A stretch of 64,000 nt of DNA from Planctomycetaceae bacterium (lineage in GTDB: Bacteria > Planctomycetota > Phycisphaerae > SM23-33). The position numbers and the translations under genes were made by a program. The DNA lies in contig JAJFVE010000113.1 of NCBI GenBank assembly GCA_021371965.1, forward strand, positions 1-64,000, given 5' to 3'. Shown piece by piece: positions 8,685 to 16,226 of the stretch. Below the pieces are notes generated by a model, which saw only the letters and a program-made list of their open reading frames with translations, made no database searches and was not told the origin of the DNA. Within the stretch, counting starts at the first letter, position 1, and the number at the start of each line of letters is the position of its first letter.

Positions 8685-9252
8685 CATTCTCATCGGAGCG
8701 CCCACAGTTGCAGCGGATGCCAGAAGGTGAAACAGAATGACCAGAATAGGTGGTCAGAGCACTGCTGCCGCGGAGCCGTGCGATGGACCTCTTTGAGAGA
8801 CCGGAGGAACTGGGATGCCCTCAAGTGCGAAAAGCGATGGACGCAGTAGACCGAATTTAGATTCCCAACTGTCGGAGCGGCATTGCTGACCCGGGCTCCG
8901 CGTCAACCAGATCATATTCCATTCTGATTGTCACCGATTCCGGCACTCGTGCGCGGGGAAAAGCAGGAAAAGCTAGGCTGATGCATGGGTTAGAACTAGC
9001 TCACATCGCGTTGCCAACGTGAATTCGTGAATTCGAGCCTCATCGCCCGCTCTTGAGAAGGGCCGGTGCCGCGAGGTGCCGGCCCTTGTCGTTTCTTGCC
9101 AACTCTTGCTGATGCATTGGCTTGCGACCTGCCAGCGTGACGTTGCCCCCGGCTTTGTGTTCTATCTGCATCTTGCCCACTGTTGCCCTCTCTGGCCTCG
9201 GTTTGCCCCTTTGGGCGGACAGTCTGCTGCATCTGTGCTGCGAGAACAATGA
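8685..9252. other. Gene-free stretch between convergent genes
   Basis: These 568 bases separate the SecA-like gene from the convergent PHP gene. No reading frame here has a plausible start, length and composition. Small frames on either strand are low-complexity arginine-rich shadows. The only clear structure is the hairpin at 9058-9087. The stretch may hold decayed sequence. Confidence 0.5.
9058..9087 (+). terminator. Hairpin, possible intrinsic terminator
   Basis: A perfect 9-base stem (AAGGGCCGG / CCGGCCCTT) encloses a 12-base loop and is followed on the plus strand by a moderately T-rich run (GTCGTTTCTT). It lies between convergent genes, so it could stop transcription from the left or, less well, from the right. 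Confidence 0.4.
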
Positions 9253-10044
9253 TCATCTATTCAGCGGCCTGCACTTGGGGCGAAAGATGCGGCTCTCGTC
9301 GAGGCCGAGCTTTTCGGCGGCGTTCCAGGACCACTCGATCTGCTTGAGGCCGTCGTAGCCGTGCGAGTCCGAGCCGGTCGAGAACGTCGCCCCCTGCTCG
9401 GCGATAATCGCCAGGTAGTCCATATACGCCGCCCGCCAGTCGTCGCCGCCCATCGCCAGAAAGCACGCGCTGGCGTTGATCTCGATAGCCGTGCCGGTCG
9501 CAGCAGCAGCCTGGCCCAACTCGCGGGCGTAAGAAGCGGGCACCGTCTTGAAATCGTTGACGTCGAACATCGCCCAGCCCTTTGGCGCGAACGACCCATA
9601 CCCGAACCAGTACGGATGCACCAGCACGTCGATGAGCGGATTCTCGCAGATGATCAGGTGCATACGGTGCACGGCGTCGATAATCCTGGGGATGTCGCGT
9701 TCTTCGAGGTAATGATGATGCGGGCCGCCGATGGCGAACTGCACGCCGTATTGCTCCTTGAGCTCCTGCGTAAACGGCAGCGGCTGGGCCGGGTCGAGAA
9801 AGTTCACCTCGACGCCGAAGAAGATTTCCAGGTCGCTGCCGGCGGCGCGGATGTCATCGGGCACCGGGCGGTGCTTCTCGAGCATCGTGACGTTATTGAC
9901 GTGGTCGGTGATGGCCAGCGCCGTCGTGCCTGCCGCGGCGGCATGGCGGGCGATCTCGGCCACCTCCATGCTGCATCCGCCGCAGGCGCAGTACTTGGCG
10001 TGAATGTGGAAATCGTAACGCGGGATCTTGCTGCCAGTGGCCAT
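9253..10044 (-). CDS. PHP-domain metal-dependent hydrolase
   Basis: The 263-residue protein has the PHP-domain metal ligands: H13-x-H15 near the N-terminus (FHIHAKYC), an ITDHVN motif at about 45, paired histidines in GGPHHHY, a conserved LVHPYW and a C-terminal GSDSHGY. PHP proteins hydrolyse phosphoesters, as in histidinol phosphatase or the PolC exonuclease domain. The substrate here cannot be read from sequence. ATG 10044 starts 8 bases after the sulfatase stop codon, so the two are probably translated from one message. In this setting it may act on a sugar phosphate released downstream of sulfatase action, which is inference. Confidence 0.8.
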   Translation of the reverse strand: MATGSKIPRYDFHIHAKYCACGGCSMEVAEIARHAAAAGTTALAITDHVNNVTMLEKHRPVPDDIRAAGSDLEIFFGVEVNFLDPAQPLPFTQELKEQYGVQFAIGGPHHHYLEERDIPRIIDAVHRMHLIICENPLIDVLVHPYWFGYGSFAPKGWAMFDVNDFKTVPASYARELGQAAAATGTAIEINASACFLAMGGDDWRAAYMDYLAIIAEQGATFSTGSDSHGYDGLKQIEWSWNAAEKLGLDESRIFRPKCRPLNR

Positions 10045-10052
10045 GTGCGTCC

Positions 10053-11396
10053 TTAGGTTGCCGCCGCGGGAGAAATCGCCGGGCGCGGTTCGCCGGCCTC
10101 GATCATCAACTGCGTCAGCCGCGCGGCCAGTTCCGCGCGAATGCTTGCGAAGCCGGCGTCGGCGGCGAGGTTGGTCTTCTGATGCGGATCGGCGAGGTTG
10201 TCGTAGAGGTACGCTTCGGTGTAGTCGTGCCCGTGGATGCGATACCAGTCGGTGTGTTTTGCCTGGATCTCGTACGTCCATCGCGCGGTGCGCAGAGCGC
10301 GGCCGGTGTGGTCTTCGCTGATCTGGATGAAGACTTCCGCCGGCCAGTCGCGCGGCGTGTTCTTGACTACTTGCTGGAGCGGGCGGCCTCGCATGAAAGG
10401 CGGCACGGCCACGCCGGCGGCCGCCAGGATCGTCTCGGGAATGTCGATCAGGCTGGCCAGCGGCTCGATGACCTTGCCGCCGCTGAATCCCGGTCCGGCG
10501 ATCACCATCGGGATGTGGATGCACCCGTCGTGGCAGGCCCGCTTGTACTCGCTGTTGCGCGTGCAGAAGTGGCTGCCGTGGTCGCTGGTGTAAATGATCA
10601 GCGTGTTGTCGGCGAGGCCCAGCTTCTCCAGCCGCGCGCGGATGCGGCCGAGATTGAAGTCCAGGCTGTTGCACTGGCCGAGATAATCGGGATAGTTCTT
10701 GCGCCAGTCCCCGCCGGTACCCACAAGGTCGCCGGGCACGAGATAATCCGCCCAGCGGTCCTTGCTGCCGTGCGGGCCTTCGTAGCGGGCATGGTCGTTC
10801 TGGTGGTGCGGCTCGATATAGCTGGTCATCAGGAAGAACGGCCGGTCCTGGCGACGGGTCTCCAGGTACTCCAGCACCCAGTCGGTCTGGGCGTCGACAC
10901 GGTAGCGTCCCTTGGGGAAGTCGCGCTGGTTGCCCGCGCCGTCCCACATGTGCCCGTCGTGGCCGTGGCTGGTGAACTCGAGCACGTCGCTGGCCAGCCA
11001 GTAATCGTCATACCCGCCTCGCAGCTCCGGCGGGACGGGGCGGTTGTAGTAGCTCGTGCCGGCCCCGGCGTAGCTGGCCAGGTGCCACTTGCCGATATAC
11101 CCGCACTCATAGCCGGCGCCGCGCAGCAGTCGCGCAATCGTCGGGTGCTCGACGGGCAGGCGGCAGCCATTCGTCGGGCAGCTCAGTTCAGTGGCCCAGC
11201 GTCCCGTCTGGATGCACGCCCGCGCCGGCCCGCAGACCGGCTGGCACGTGAAGGCGTTGGCGAAGCGCACGCCATCGCGCGCCATCGCGTCGAGGTTGGG
11301 CGTCACGCCCAGCGGTTGACCGTAACAGCCGCACGTGTCCCAGCGCTGCTGGTCGCTGAAGAAGAACAGGATGTTGGGGCGGGCGCTTTTTGCCAT
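10053..11396 (-). CDS. Sulfatase (formylglycine-dependent, alkaline-phosphatase superfamily)
   Basis: The 447-residue protein opens with the sulfatase signature (PNILFFFSDQQRWD) containing metal-binding Asp. It has the CxPxR activation site as C55-G-P-A-R, where the cysteine would be oxidised to formylglycine. A second metal site follows in the YTSDHGSH motif. Sulfatases of this class remove sulfate esters from sugars or other organics. No signal peptide is visible at the chosen ATG 11396, so it is probably cytoplasmic or exported by a non-classical route. It lies between the alpha/beta hydrolase (14-base gap) and the PHP hydrolase (8-base gap). No sulfatase-maturing enzyme is present in the window, so maturation must depend on a gene elsewhere. 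Confidence 0.9.
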   Translation of the reverse strand: MAKSARPNILFFFSDQQRWDTCGCYGQPLGVTPNLDAMARDGVRFANAFTCQPVCGPARACIQTGRWATELSCPTNGCRLPVEHPTIARLLRGAGYECGYIGKWHLASYAGAGTSYYNRPVPPELRGGYDDYWLASDVLEFTSHGHDGHMWDGAGNQRDFPKGRYRVDAQTDWVLEYLETRRQDRPFFLMTSYIEPHHQNDHARYEGPHGSKDRWADYLVPGDLVGTGGDWRKNYPDYLGQCNSLDFNLGRIRARLEKLGLADNTLIIYTSDHGSHFCTRNSEYKRACHDGCIHIPMVIAGPGFSGGKVIEPLASLIDIPETILAAAGVAVPPFMRGRPLQQVVKNTPRDWPAEVFIQISEDHTGRALRTARWTYEIQAKHTDWYRIHGHDYTEAYLYDNLADPHQKTNLAADAGFASIRAELAARLTQLMIEAGEPRPAISPAAAT

Positions 11397-11410
11397 GTCG
11401 ATCTGCCTGA

Positions 11411-12436
11411 CTAGAGGTGTTTGGCGAACCATTCCTGCGCGAAGGCGTGCTTGTACGCGTGCGGACCCGGATGCACCGCCAACTTGCAGCGGTCGGACGC
11501 CTTGAGCAGGTCGTAGGCCCTCTGCACGGTGGCGAACTGCTCGCGCACGGCCGCGACGGGGAATATCTCGTCCTTCTCCCCGGCGATGAACATGGCGGGC
11601 CGCGGGGCGAGCATCGCGGCCACGTCGCCCATCTCGCACAGGGCGGCGATGCCGGGTACGTAGTTGCACTCGCAATGCGAGATATCCATGATCGAAGCCT
11701 TGAACGAGCACAGGTAGCAGCTTGTCACCGAGCAGGTGATCCGCTCGTCGAGGGCCGCGGTCCAGAGCGTCGTCGTGCCGCCGCCGGAGTGACCGGTCAT
11801 TCCCAGCGCGCCCTGAACCAGGTCGTCGCGCGTCTGCAGATAGTCGATGGCGCACATCGCGTCGTGGCAGCGCTCGCCCAGCAGCGTGCGCCCCATCATC
11901 TGCAGAAAGAACGCCATGTGCCGGTCGGTGCACGTCCAACCGTTGGGCTGCACGGTCTGGCTGAGCCGCTCGCCGAAGCCGCGCTGCTCGAGGGCGCAGA
12001 CGAAGTATCCCGCCTCGGCCGGCGCCTGGGCGTAGTTGTCGTCGATCGCCAGGGCGGCCTGAGCGGCCTTGTCGTCGGCGAAGTGGCCCAGCATCGTCTG
12101 GGCACTTGGATTGTGGCCGTGGACGACGAGGATCGGCTTCCACGGCGGGGGCGTCTTGGGGATCAGCAGGTACATCGGCGCCGCGACGCCCTCGCCGACA
12201 TCGAGCGACCACTTCTGCTCGACATACTTGCCGCAGTCGGTCTCGCTGAGTTTGCACGCCGCCGGCCGCGGACGCTTGCGAGCGGCGATCCCCAGCAGCC
12301 GCAGCATCGCCGCGCGAAGCTGAGCCTTCCACAGATTGAATTGCGCGATCGTCCCGGTCTGCAGCCCCAGCGGCCGGGCGGTTCGGCGGTACAAATCCTC
12401 AAGATGCTGATCAAGGCGAAACAACGGTTGCGACAT
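11411..12436 (-). CDS. Alpha/beta hydrolase, acetyl-xylan-esterase/dienelactone-hydrolase-like
   Basis: The 341-residue protein has an alpha/beta-hydrolase core. It includes an oxyanion-type VVHGH motif (about 110), the nucleophile elbow GHSGG with its serine near residue 217, an Asp-containing AGEKDEIFP segment (about 285) and a late histidine in HPGPHAYKHAF. This order matches secreted or intracellular esterases that deacetylate sugars, but no signal peptide is seen. It is the first gene of the hydrolase-sulfatase-PHP set and starts 13 bases after the DUF5615 gene. The substrate is unknown; a carbohydrate ester is a reasonable guess because of its neighbours. Confidence 0.8.
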   Translation of the reverse strand: MSQPLFRLDQHLEDLYRRTARPLGLQTGTIAQFNLWKAQLRAAMLRLLGIAARKRPRPAACKLSETDCGKYVEQKWSLDVGEGVAAPMYLLIPKTPPPWKPILVVHGHNPSAQTMLGHFADDKAAQAALAIDDNYAQAPAEAGYFVCALEQRGFGERLSQTVQPNGWTCTDRHMAFFLQMMGRTLLGERCHDAMCAIDYLQTRDDLVQGALGMTGHSGGGTTTLWTAALDERITCSVTSCYLCSFKASIMDISHCECNYVPGIAALCEMGDVAAMLAPRPAMFIAGEKDEIFPVAAVREQFATVQRAYDLLKASDRCKLAVHPGPHAYKHAFAQEWFAKHL

Positions 12437-12449
12437 TACACCCTTCTAT

Positions 12450-12818
12450 CTACCAACCGGCAACTTTCGAACCCCGGATAGAGTCTTCCTTTATAACAAC
12501 AATGGACCCTTGAAGGAGATGTTCCTCAAGATTTGGCAAATTCTTAATAAGCAGCACAGCCTGTTCGCCGGGGCGGCGATCACTGGTTCGTCGCAGGAGC
12601 ACGAATGATGGCTTGGCCCGTCTTCCCAAAGCCAGCAGAGTTGCGAAATCGCTGTCCGCAGAAATGATGATTCGATCTTCTGCTAACGCCCGTTCCATGA
12701 CCTGCATATCAGGAGCGGACTGCAGCCCGTATTGCTGAACATGGACGCAATCATGTCCGGCCTCAGATAGTAGCCGAGCAACCAAAGGGGAAAGCGGGCT
12801 GTCGATCAGAAGTCTCAC
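12450..12818 (-). CDS. DUF5615 family PIN-like protein (toxin-like)
   Basis: The 122-residue protein begins MRLLIDSPLSP and contains a central IISADSDFATLLAL motif, matching DUF5615/Mut7-C-like PIN-fold proteins with conserved acidic residues that could bind metal. Such proteins are usually encoded with a DUF433 partner and are suspected toxin-antitoxin modules. Its start overlaps the DUF433 stop by 4 bases (ATGA-type coupling). Nuclease activity has not been shown for most of this family. Confidence 0.8.
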   Translation of the reverse strand: MRLLIDSPLSPLVARLLSEAGHDCVHVQQYGLQSAPDMQVMERALAEDRIIISADSDFATLLALGRRAKPSFVLLRRTSDRRPGEQAVLLIKNLPNLEEHLLQGSIVVIKEDSIRGSKVAGW

Positions 12819-13045
12819 GCCGATTTGGTCAAGGGAAGCTCCCGGTCACGAACGGCCTCGGCCGCATAGCGCAGGGCTTCTTGGATGTCTTCCGGCTGCA
12901 GATCAGGATAGGCCTCAAGAATCTCCGCAGCCGTCATATTATCGGCTACCATTTCGACGACCGTCGCGACAGGAATGCGCAGACCTCGGATACACGGGAC
13001 TCCGCCCATCTTCGCAGGATCAATGGTTATTCGCGTATAGACCAT
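12815..13045 (-). CDS. DUF433 domain protein (antitoxin-like)
   Basis: The 76-residue protein matches DUF433. It starts with an ITIDPAKMGGVPCIRGLRIPV-type signature split around the Cys-Ile-Arg-Gly core and is followed by a winged-helix-like segment (AAEILEAYPDLQPEDIQEAL). The family is thought to bind DNA and to neutralise its PIN-like partner. It begins 16 bases after the aroC stop and overlaps the DUF5615 gene by 4 bases. A TATAAT hexamer overlapping the aroC 3' end could give it its own promoter. Confidence 0.82.
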   Translation of the reverse strand: MVYTRITIDPAKMGGVPCIRGLRIPVATVVEMVADNMTAAEILEAYPDLQPEDIQEALRYAAEAVRDRELPLTKSA

Positions 13046-13061
13046 AAGCCCCGAAACCTCT

Positions 13062-14273
13062 CTATTTATTATACAGTCCTTTGTTCCGCGGGCGGGTCAT
13101 TTCTCGCCACTTGGGCTCGACGTTCTTGTTCATGGCGTACCAGGCGTTGGCCATATACAGACCGTCCAGCACGGCGCAGGCGCTCATGGCCTCGGCGACG
13201 GGGTACCACCGCGGCAGCAGCGTGATGTCGCGGCGGGTGATGGCCGCGAGTTGCTTCTCCTCGATCTTCACCATGTCGACGGTGGCCTGGGGCTTGGAGA
13301 TCGTCGGCGTGGGCTTGACGGCCACGCGGAAGATGATGTCCTCGCCGCTGCTCATGCCGCCCAGGAACCCGCCGGCGTTGTTGGTGCGCCATCGCACGCA
13401 GCCGTCTTCGAGATACGGCTGATCGTTCCACTGGCTGCCCGTCGAGCGGGCGGCCTTGAAGCCGGCGCCGAACTCGATGCCCGTCATCGCGCCGATGCTG
13501 CAGATGGCGTGGGCGATGGTGGCCTTGAGCTTGTCAAAGACCGGCTCGCCGACTCCGGCCGGGACGCCGCGGATGACGACTTCGATGGCCCCGCCGGCCG
13601 TGTCGCCGGCGTCGCGCACCTTCAGCAGGTCGTCGATCATTTTCTGCGCCACCGCCAGGTCGCAGCAGTTCAGGTCGTTGCTGCGGTAGTTGGCCTTCAT
13701 CTCCTCGAAGGTCATCGTGCCTTCGCTGATGCTGCGGCCCTTGATGCCGTGCGACTCGATCACGTGGCCGAGGATCTCGATGTCTTCCAGCGCCAGGATC
13801 TGCTTGGCCACCGCCCCGCCGGCGACGCGCCCCACGGTCTCGCGCCCGCTGGCGCGGCCGGCGCCGCACCAGTCGCCATGCTCGCCGTAGCGATGAAAGA
13901 AGTTCACCTCGGCATGGCCGGGGCGGATGACATCCTTCACGTCGCGATATTGGCCGATGTGCTCGTCCTGCGTGTCGACGTTGCGGATCAGCAGCCCCAC
14001 CGGCGCGCCGGTGGTGATGCCCTCCAGCAGCCCCGAGACGACCTCGACGCGGTCGGTCTCCAGGCGCGGCGAGTCGATCTTGCTCTGGCCCGGGCGGCGC
14101 TTGTCCAGCTCGCGCTGGATCGTCGCCACGTCGAGCTTGATGCCGGCCGGAACGCCGTTGACGATGCAGAACAGCGCCCCGCCCCAGCCGGACTTCTCGG
14201 CCGTGGCGTGCCACCCGTAGGATTCGCCGCAGGTGGTGATCTGGAAGATTCTGCCGAACGTGTTTCCTAGCAT
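13062..14273 (-). CDS. aroC: Chorismate synthase
   Basis: The 403-residue protein converts 5-enolpyruvylshikimate-3-phosphate to chorismate with reduced flavin, the last common step to aromatic amino acids. Family signatures are clear: GNTFGRIFQITTCGESYG at the N-terminus, SKIDSPR, RPGHAEVNFFHRYGEHGDWCGAGRASGRETVGRVAGGA in the middle (Arg and His active-site blocks), and GGFLGGMSSGEDI with a later RRDITLLPR segment. ATG 14273 has an AAGGAG site 7 bases upstream. aroA, two steps back in the pathway's gene order and directly preceding in chemistry, lies upstream on the same strand, separated by the four-helix-bundle gene. Confidence 0.96.
   Translation of the reverse strand: MLGNTFGRIFQITTCGESYGWHATAEKSGWGGALFCIVNGVPAGIKLDVATIQRELDKRRPGQSKIDSPRLETDRVEVVSGLLEGITTGAPVGLLIRNVDTQDEHIGQYRDVKDVIRPGHAEVNFFHRYGEHGDWCGAGRASGRETVGRVAGGAVAKQILALEDIEILGHVIESHGIKGRSISEGTMTFEEMKANYRSNDLNCCDLAVAQKMIDDLLKVRDAGDTAGGAIEVVIRGVPAGVGEPVFDKLKATIAHAICSIGAMTGIEFGAGFKAARSTGSQWNDQPYLEDGCVRWRTNNAGGFLGGMSSGEDIIFRVAVKPTPTISKPQATVDMVKIEEKQLAAITRRDITLLPRWYPVAEAMSACAVLDGLYMANAWYAMNKNVEPKWREMTRPRNKGLYNK
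13068..13073 (-). promoter_or_regulatory. Possible -10 element for the DUF433/DUF5615 pair
   Basis: A consensus TATAAT on the minus strand overlaps the final codons of aroC, 22 bases upstream of the DUF433 start. No good -35 hexamer is visible, so the assignment is weak. Confidence 0.3.
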
Positions 14274-14291
14274 TTGTAGCTCCTTCGTCGC

Positions 14292-14316
14292 GTAGCCAGT
14301 AGCCGGTAGCCAGTGG
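14292..14316. repeat. GTAGCC-type repeat, left copy flanking the four-helix-bundle gene
   Basis: The stretch is built from repeated GTAGCC(A/G)(G)T units. A close inverted counterpart lies at 14741-14770 on the other side of the 133-residue gene, and a related hairpin-forming copy is at 16142-16203. Confidence 0.6.
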
Positions 14317-14320
14317 GGAC

Positions 14321-14722
14321 CTATTCCTCTACTTGTTTCTTCTTTTGCAGGTAAGCTATGTATCCATTGAGCAGCTTGAGTACCTTCAAGACGTCTTTCG
14401 TCTTCAGTTGTGTCAGATGTTTCGCTTCTGCATATTCCTCATCGAGGCACACGTTGATCTGATCGATCAACTCCATCAATGAACCACGCGAGTGCCGGCA
14501 AAACTGCGTGTTCTCTTGCCAGTGGTGGCGACCATATCCTTCCGCAATATTGCTCGTAATCGAAACAGCCGCACGTCGCATCTGCTGCGCAAGCCCATAT
14601 TTCTCTTCCGGCGGCAGTAGTGAAGCCAGCTTGTACACCCGCTGCCGGAAAGCTCTAGCCGCCTTGTATACTTCTAAATCCTCAAAACCAAACGGACTTT
14701 TTGCATCTTCATACCGAGCCAT
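14321..14722 (-). CDS. Four-helix-bundle protein (S23/intervening-sequence-protein family)
   Basis: The 133-residue protein matches the four-helix-bundle family related to the 23S rRNA intervening-sequence protein and to Avd of diversity-generating retroelements. Typical marks are FEDLEVYKAAR, LPPEEKYGLAQQMRRAAVSI, the SNIAEGYGRHHW core and a basic C-terminus. Its function is unknown in free-standing form, and nucleic-acid binding has been proposed. It sits between aroC and aroA, enclosed by inverted GTAGCC-type repeats. Codon use is visibly less GC-rich than its neighbours, with many AAA, TTT and TAT codons. It may therefore be a recently inserted mobile cargo gene. Confidence 0.85.
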   Translation of the reverse strand: MARYEDAKSPFGFEDLEVYKAARAFRQRVYKLASLLPPEEKYGLAQQMRRAAVSITSNIAEGYGRHHWQENTQFCRHSRGSLMELIDQINVCLDEEYAEAKHLTQLKTKDVLKVLKLLNGYIAYLQKKKQVEE

Positions 14723-14740
14723 CCGAATCCCCTTCTTTAC

Positions 14741-14770
14741 TGGCTACGGGCTACCAGCTACTGGCTACTG
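14741..14770. repeat. GTAGCC-type repeat, right (inverted) copy
   Basis: Read on the minus strand it gives alternating GTAGCC/GTAGCT units like the left copy at 14292-14316, so the two form imperfect inverted repeats around the four-helix-bundle gene. It ends just before the aroA stop codon. Confidence 0.6.
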
Positions 14771-14773
14771 TTT

Positions 14774-16054
14774 CTAGTCCACTTGCAGTTCGGCGCCGAT
14801 GCACTGCATCTGGTGCACGAACTCGGGGAAGGTCTTCTTGACGCAGTCGATGTTTTTGATGAGCGTCTTGCCTTCGGCCACCATGCCCGCCACGGCCAGG
14901 GTCATTACCATGCGGTGGTCGTTGCGGCTGTCGTGTTCGGCGCCGCGCAGGCGGCTGCGGCGGATCATCAGCCCGTCGGGTCGTTCCTGCACTTCGGCGC
15001 CCATGACCTTGAGGGCCTTGGCCATTTCGGCGATGCGGTCGCATTCCTTGTGGCGGCAGATTTCGGCGTTGGTCAGGACCGTCTCGCCCTCGGCGCAGGC
15101 GCCGACGACGGCCAGCAGCATGAACTGGTCGATGAAGTCGTTGCAGTCGATGGTGCGGCCTTTGAGCTGCGACGCCCTCGCGGTAACGCCCTCAGGGGTG
15201 ACGTCGATCTTGGCGCCCATTTCCTGCAGGATAGTGATGACGCCCTTGTCGCCCTGGCTGTCGTTAAAGTCCAGGCCCGGCAGCGTCACTTCGCTGTCGC
15301 GGCTGAGCACGGCCGCGGCGATGGGGTACAGCGCCGCCGACCAGTCCAGCGGGACGGTAAAATCGAAGCCCTTCCAGGCGCTGCGCCCGCGGACGCGATA
15401 GTGGGTGTAGTTGTCGTTGCTGAACTCGACGCCGCAGCGCGTCAGCCAGTCCAGCGTCATCGCCACCCAGGGTTTTTCGCCGGGGTTGGAGACGATGATG
15501 TCGCTGGGGGCGTCGGCCAGGCTCGTGGCGATCAGCAGCGCCGAGATCGGCTGGCTGTCAGCGCCGTCGATCTCGCAGCGCCCGCCCTTGAGGTGCCCGC
15601 GCACCACCACCGGCGCGTGGCCGTCACCCTTGGTCGAGACGGCCCAGCCGCCGAGGTGGTTGATCGCATCCAGCAGCGGCTGACAGGGGCGGATAAACCG
15701 CAGCGAGTGGTCGCCGGTCAGGACGGTGTACCCGCCGCAGCACGACGCCAGGGCTGTGAAAAATCGCAGGATGATCCCGCTGTTGCCGCAGTCGAGGATG
15801 TCCTCGGGGGTCTTGAGCTTGCCCGCCACGCCGGTGACTTCCCAGACCTGTTCGGCCTTGGGAGAAACCTGCGCGCCGAGCATTTCCAAGGCCTCGATCC
15901 CGCGCATCCAGTCGTTGGAGACGGCTGGGGCGGTGATCTTGCTGACGCCTTCGGCCAGCGACGCCATGATCAGCGCGCGAAAGGAGTGGCTCTTGTTGGG
16001 CGGGAGTTTCGCTGTGCCCTTCAGCGACGCACTTTTCCAGACGGTCAGGTCCAT
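14774..16054 (-). CDS. aroA: 3-phosphoshikimate 1-carboxyvinyltransferase (EPSP synthase)
   Basis: The 426-residue protein joins shikimate-3-phosphate with phosphoenolpyruvate. It shows the first-domain lysine motif PPNKSHSFRALIMASLA, the DCGNSGIILRF block (the family's GNSGT/A loop), DGADSQPISALLIA, an SRDSEVTLPGLDF segment and a C-terminal RHKECDRI (family RxKESDR) plus DHRMVMTLAVAG. The RHKECDR cysteine where most enzymes have serine is a minor variation. ATG 16054 follows a good promoter. It heads the minus-strand run that includes the four-helix-bundle gene and aroC. The enzyme is cytoplasmic. Confidence 0.95.
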   Translation of the reverse strand: MDLTVWKSASLKGTAKLPPNKSHSFRALIMASLAEGVSKITAPAVSNDWMRGIEALEMLGAQVSPKAEQVWEVTGVAGKLKTPEDILDCGNSGIILRFFTALASCCGGYTVLTGDHSLRFIRPCQPLLDAINHLGGWAVSTKGDGHAPVVVRGHLKGGRCEIDGADSQPISALLIATSLADAPSDIIVSNPGEKPWVAMTLDWLTRCGVEFSNDNYTHYRVRGRSAWKGFDFTVPLDWSAALYPIAAAVLSRDSEVTLPGLDFNDSQGDKGVITILQEMGAKIDVTPEGVTARASQLKGRTIDCNDFIDQFMLLAVVGACAEGETVLTNAEICRHKECDRIAEMAKALKVMGAEVQERPDGLMIRRSRLRGAEHDSRNDHRMVMTLAVAGMVAEGKTLIKNIDCVKKTFPEFVHQMQCIGAELQVD

Positions 16055-16080
16055 TCAGGGTCCTCGTTGAAAAGCACCGT

Positions 16081-16109
16081 ATGGTATGGCAGAACGACTT
16101 TTCTTGCAA
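16081..16109 (-). promoter_or_regulatory. Candidate sigma-70 promoter for aroA
   Basis: On the minus strand TTGCAA (16109-16104) and TACCAT (16086-16081) are separated by 17 bases and lie about 27 bases upstream of the aroA start. Confidence 0.5.
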
Positions 16110-16141
16110 GATCATCGCTACGATCCCGGGTTAGAACCATT

Positions 16142-16203
16142 GGTAGCCAGTGGCCCGGTTCAGCACATTCATTGTTGTTACCGGCTACTGGCCACGGGCT
16201 ACC
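16142..16203. repeat. Hairpin-forming GTAGCC-type repeat
   Basis: GGTAGCCAGTGGCC at 16142-16155 pairs with GGCCACGGGCTACC at 16190-16203 with one mismatch. It is related to the repeats at 14292 and 14741, and lies between the divergent aroA and GH29-like genes. Confidence 0.55.
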
Positions 16204-16226
16204 GGCTACCAACACAGAGAAAGATA

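Noticed and set aside
8996..9256. An 86-residue minus-strand frame in the gene-free stretch
   Set aside because: Low-complexity Arg/Gln/Gly composition and it runs through the hairpin.
13251..14270. A 339-residue plus-strand frame opposite aroC
   Set aside because: Shadow of aroC, which is unmistakable on the minus strand.
14321..14722. Diversity-generating retroelement based on the Avd-like four-helix-bundle gene
   Set aside because: No reverse transcriptase, template or variable repeat is nearby.
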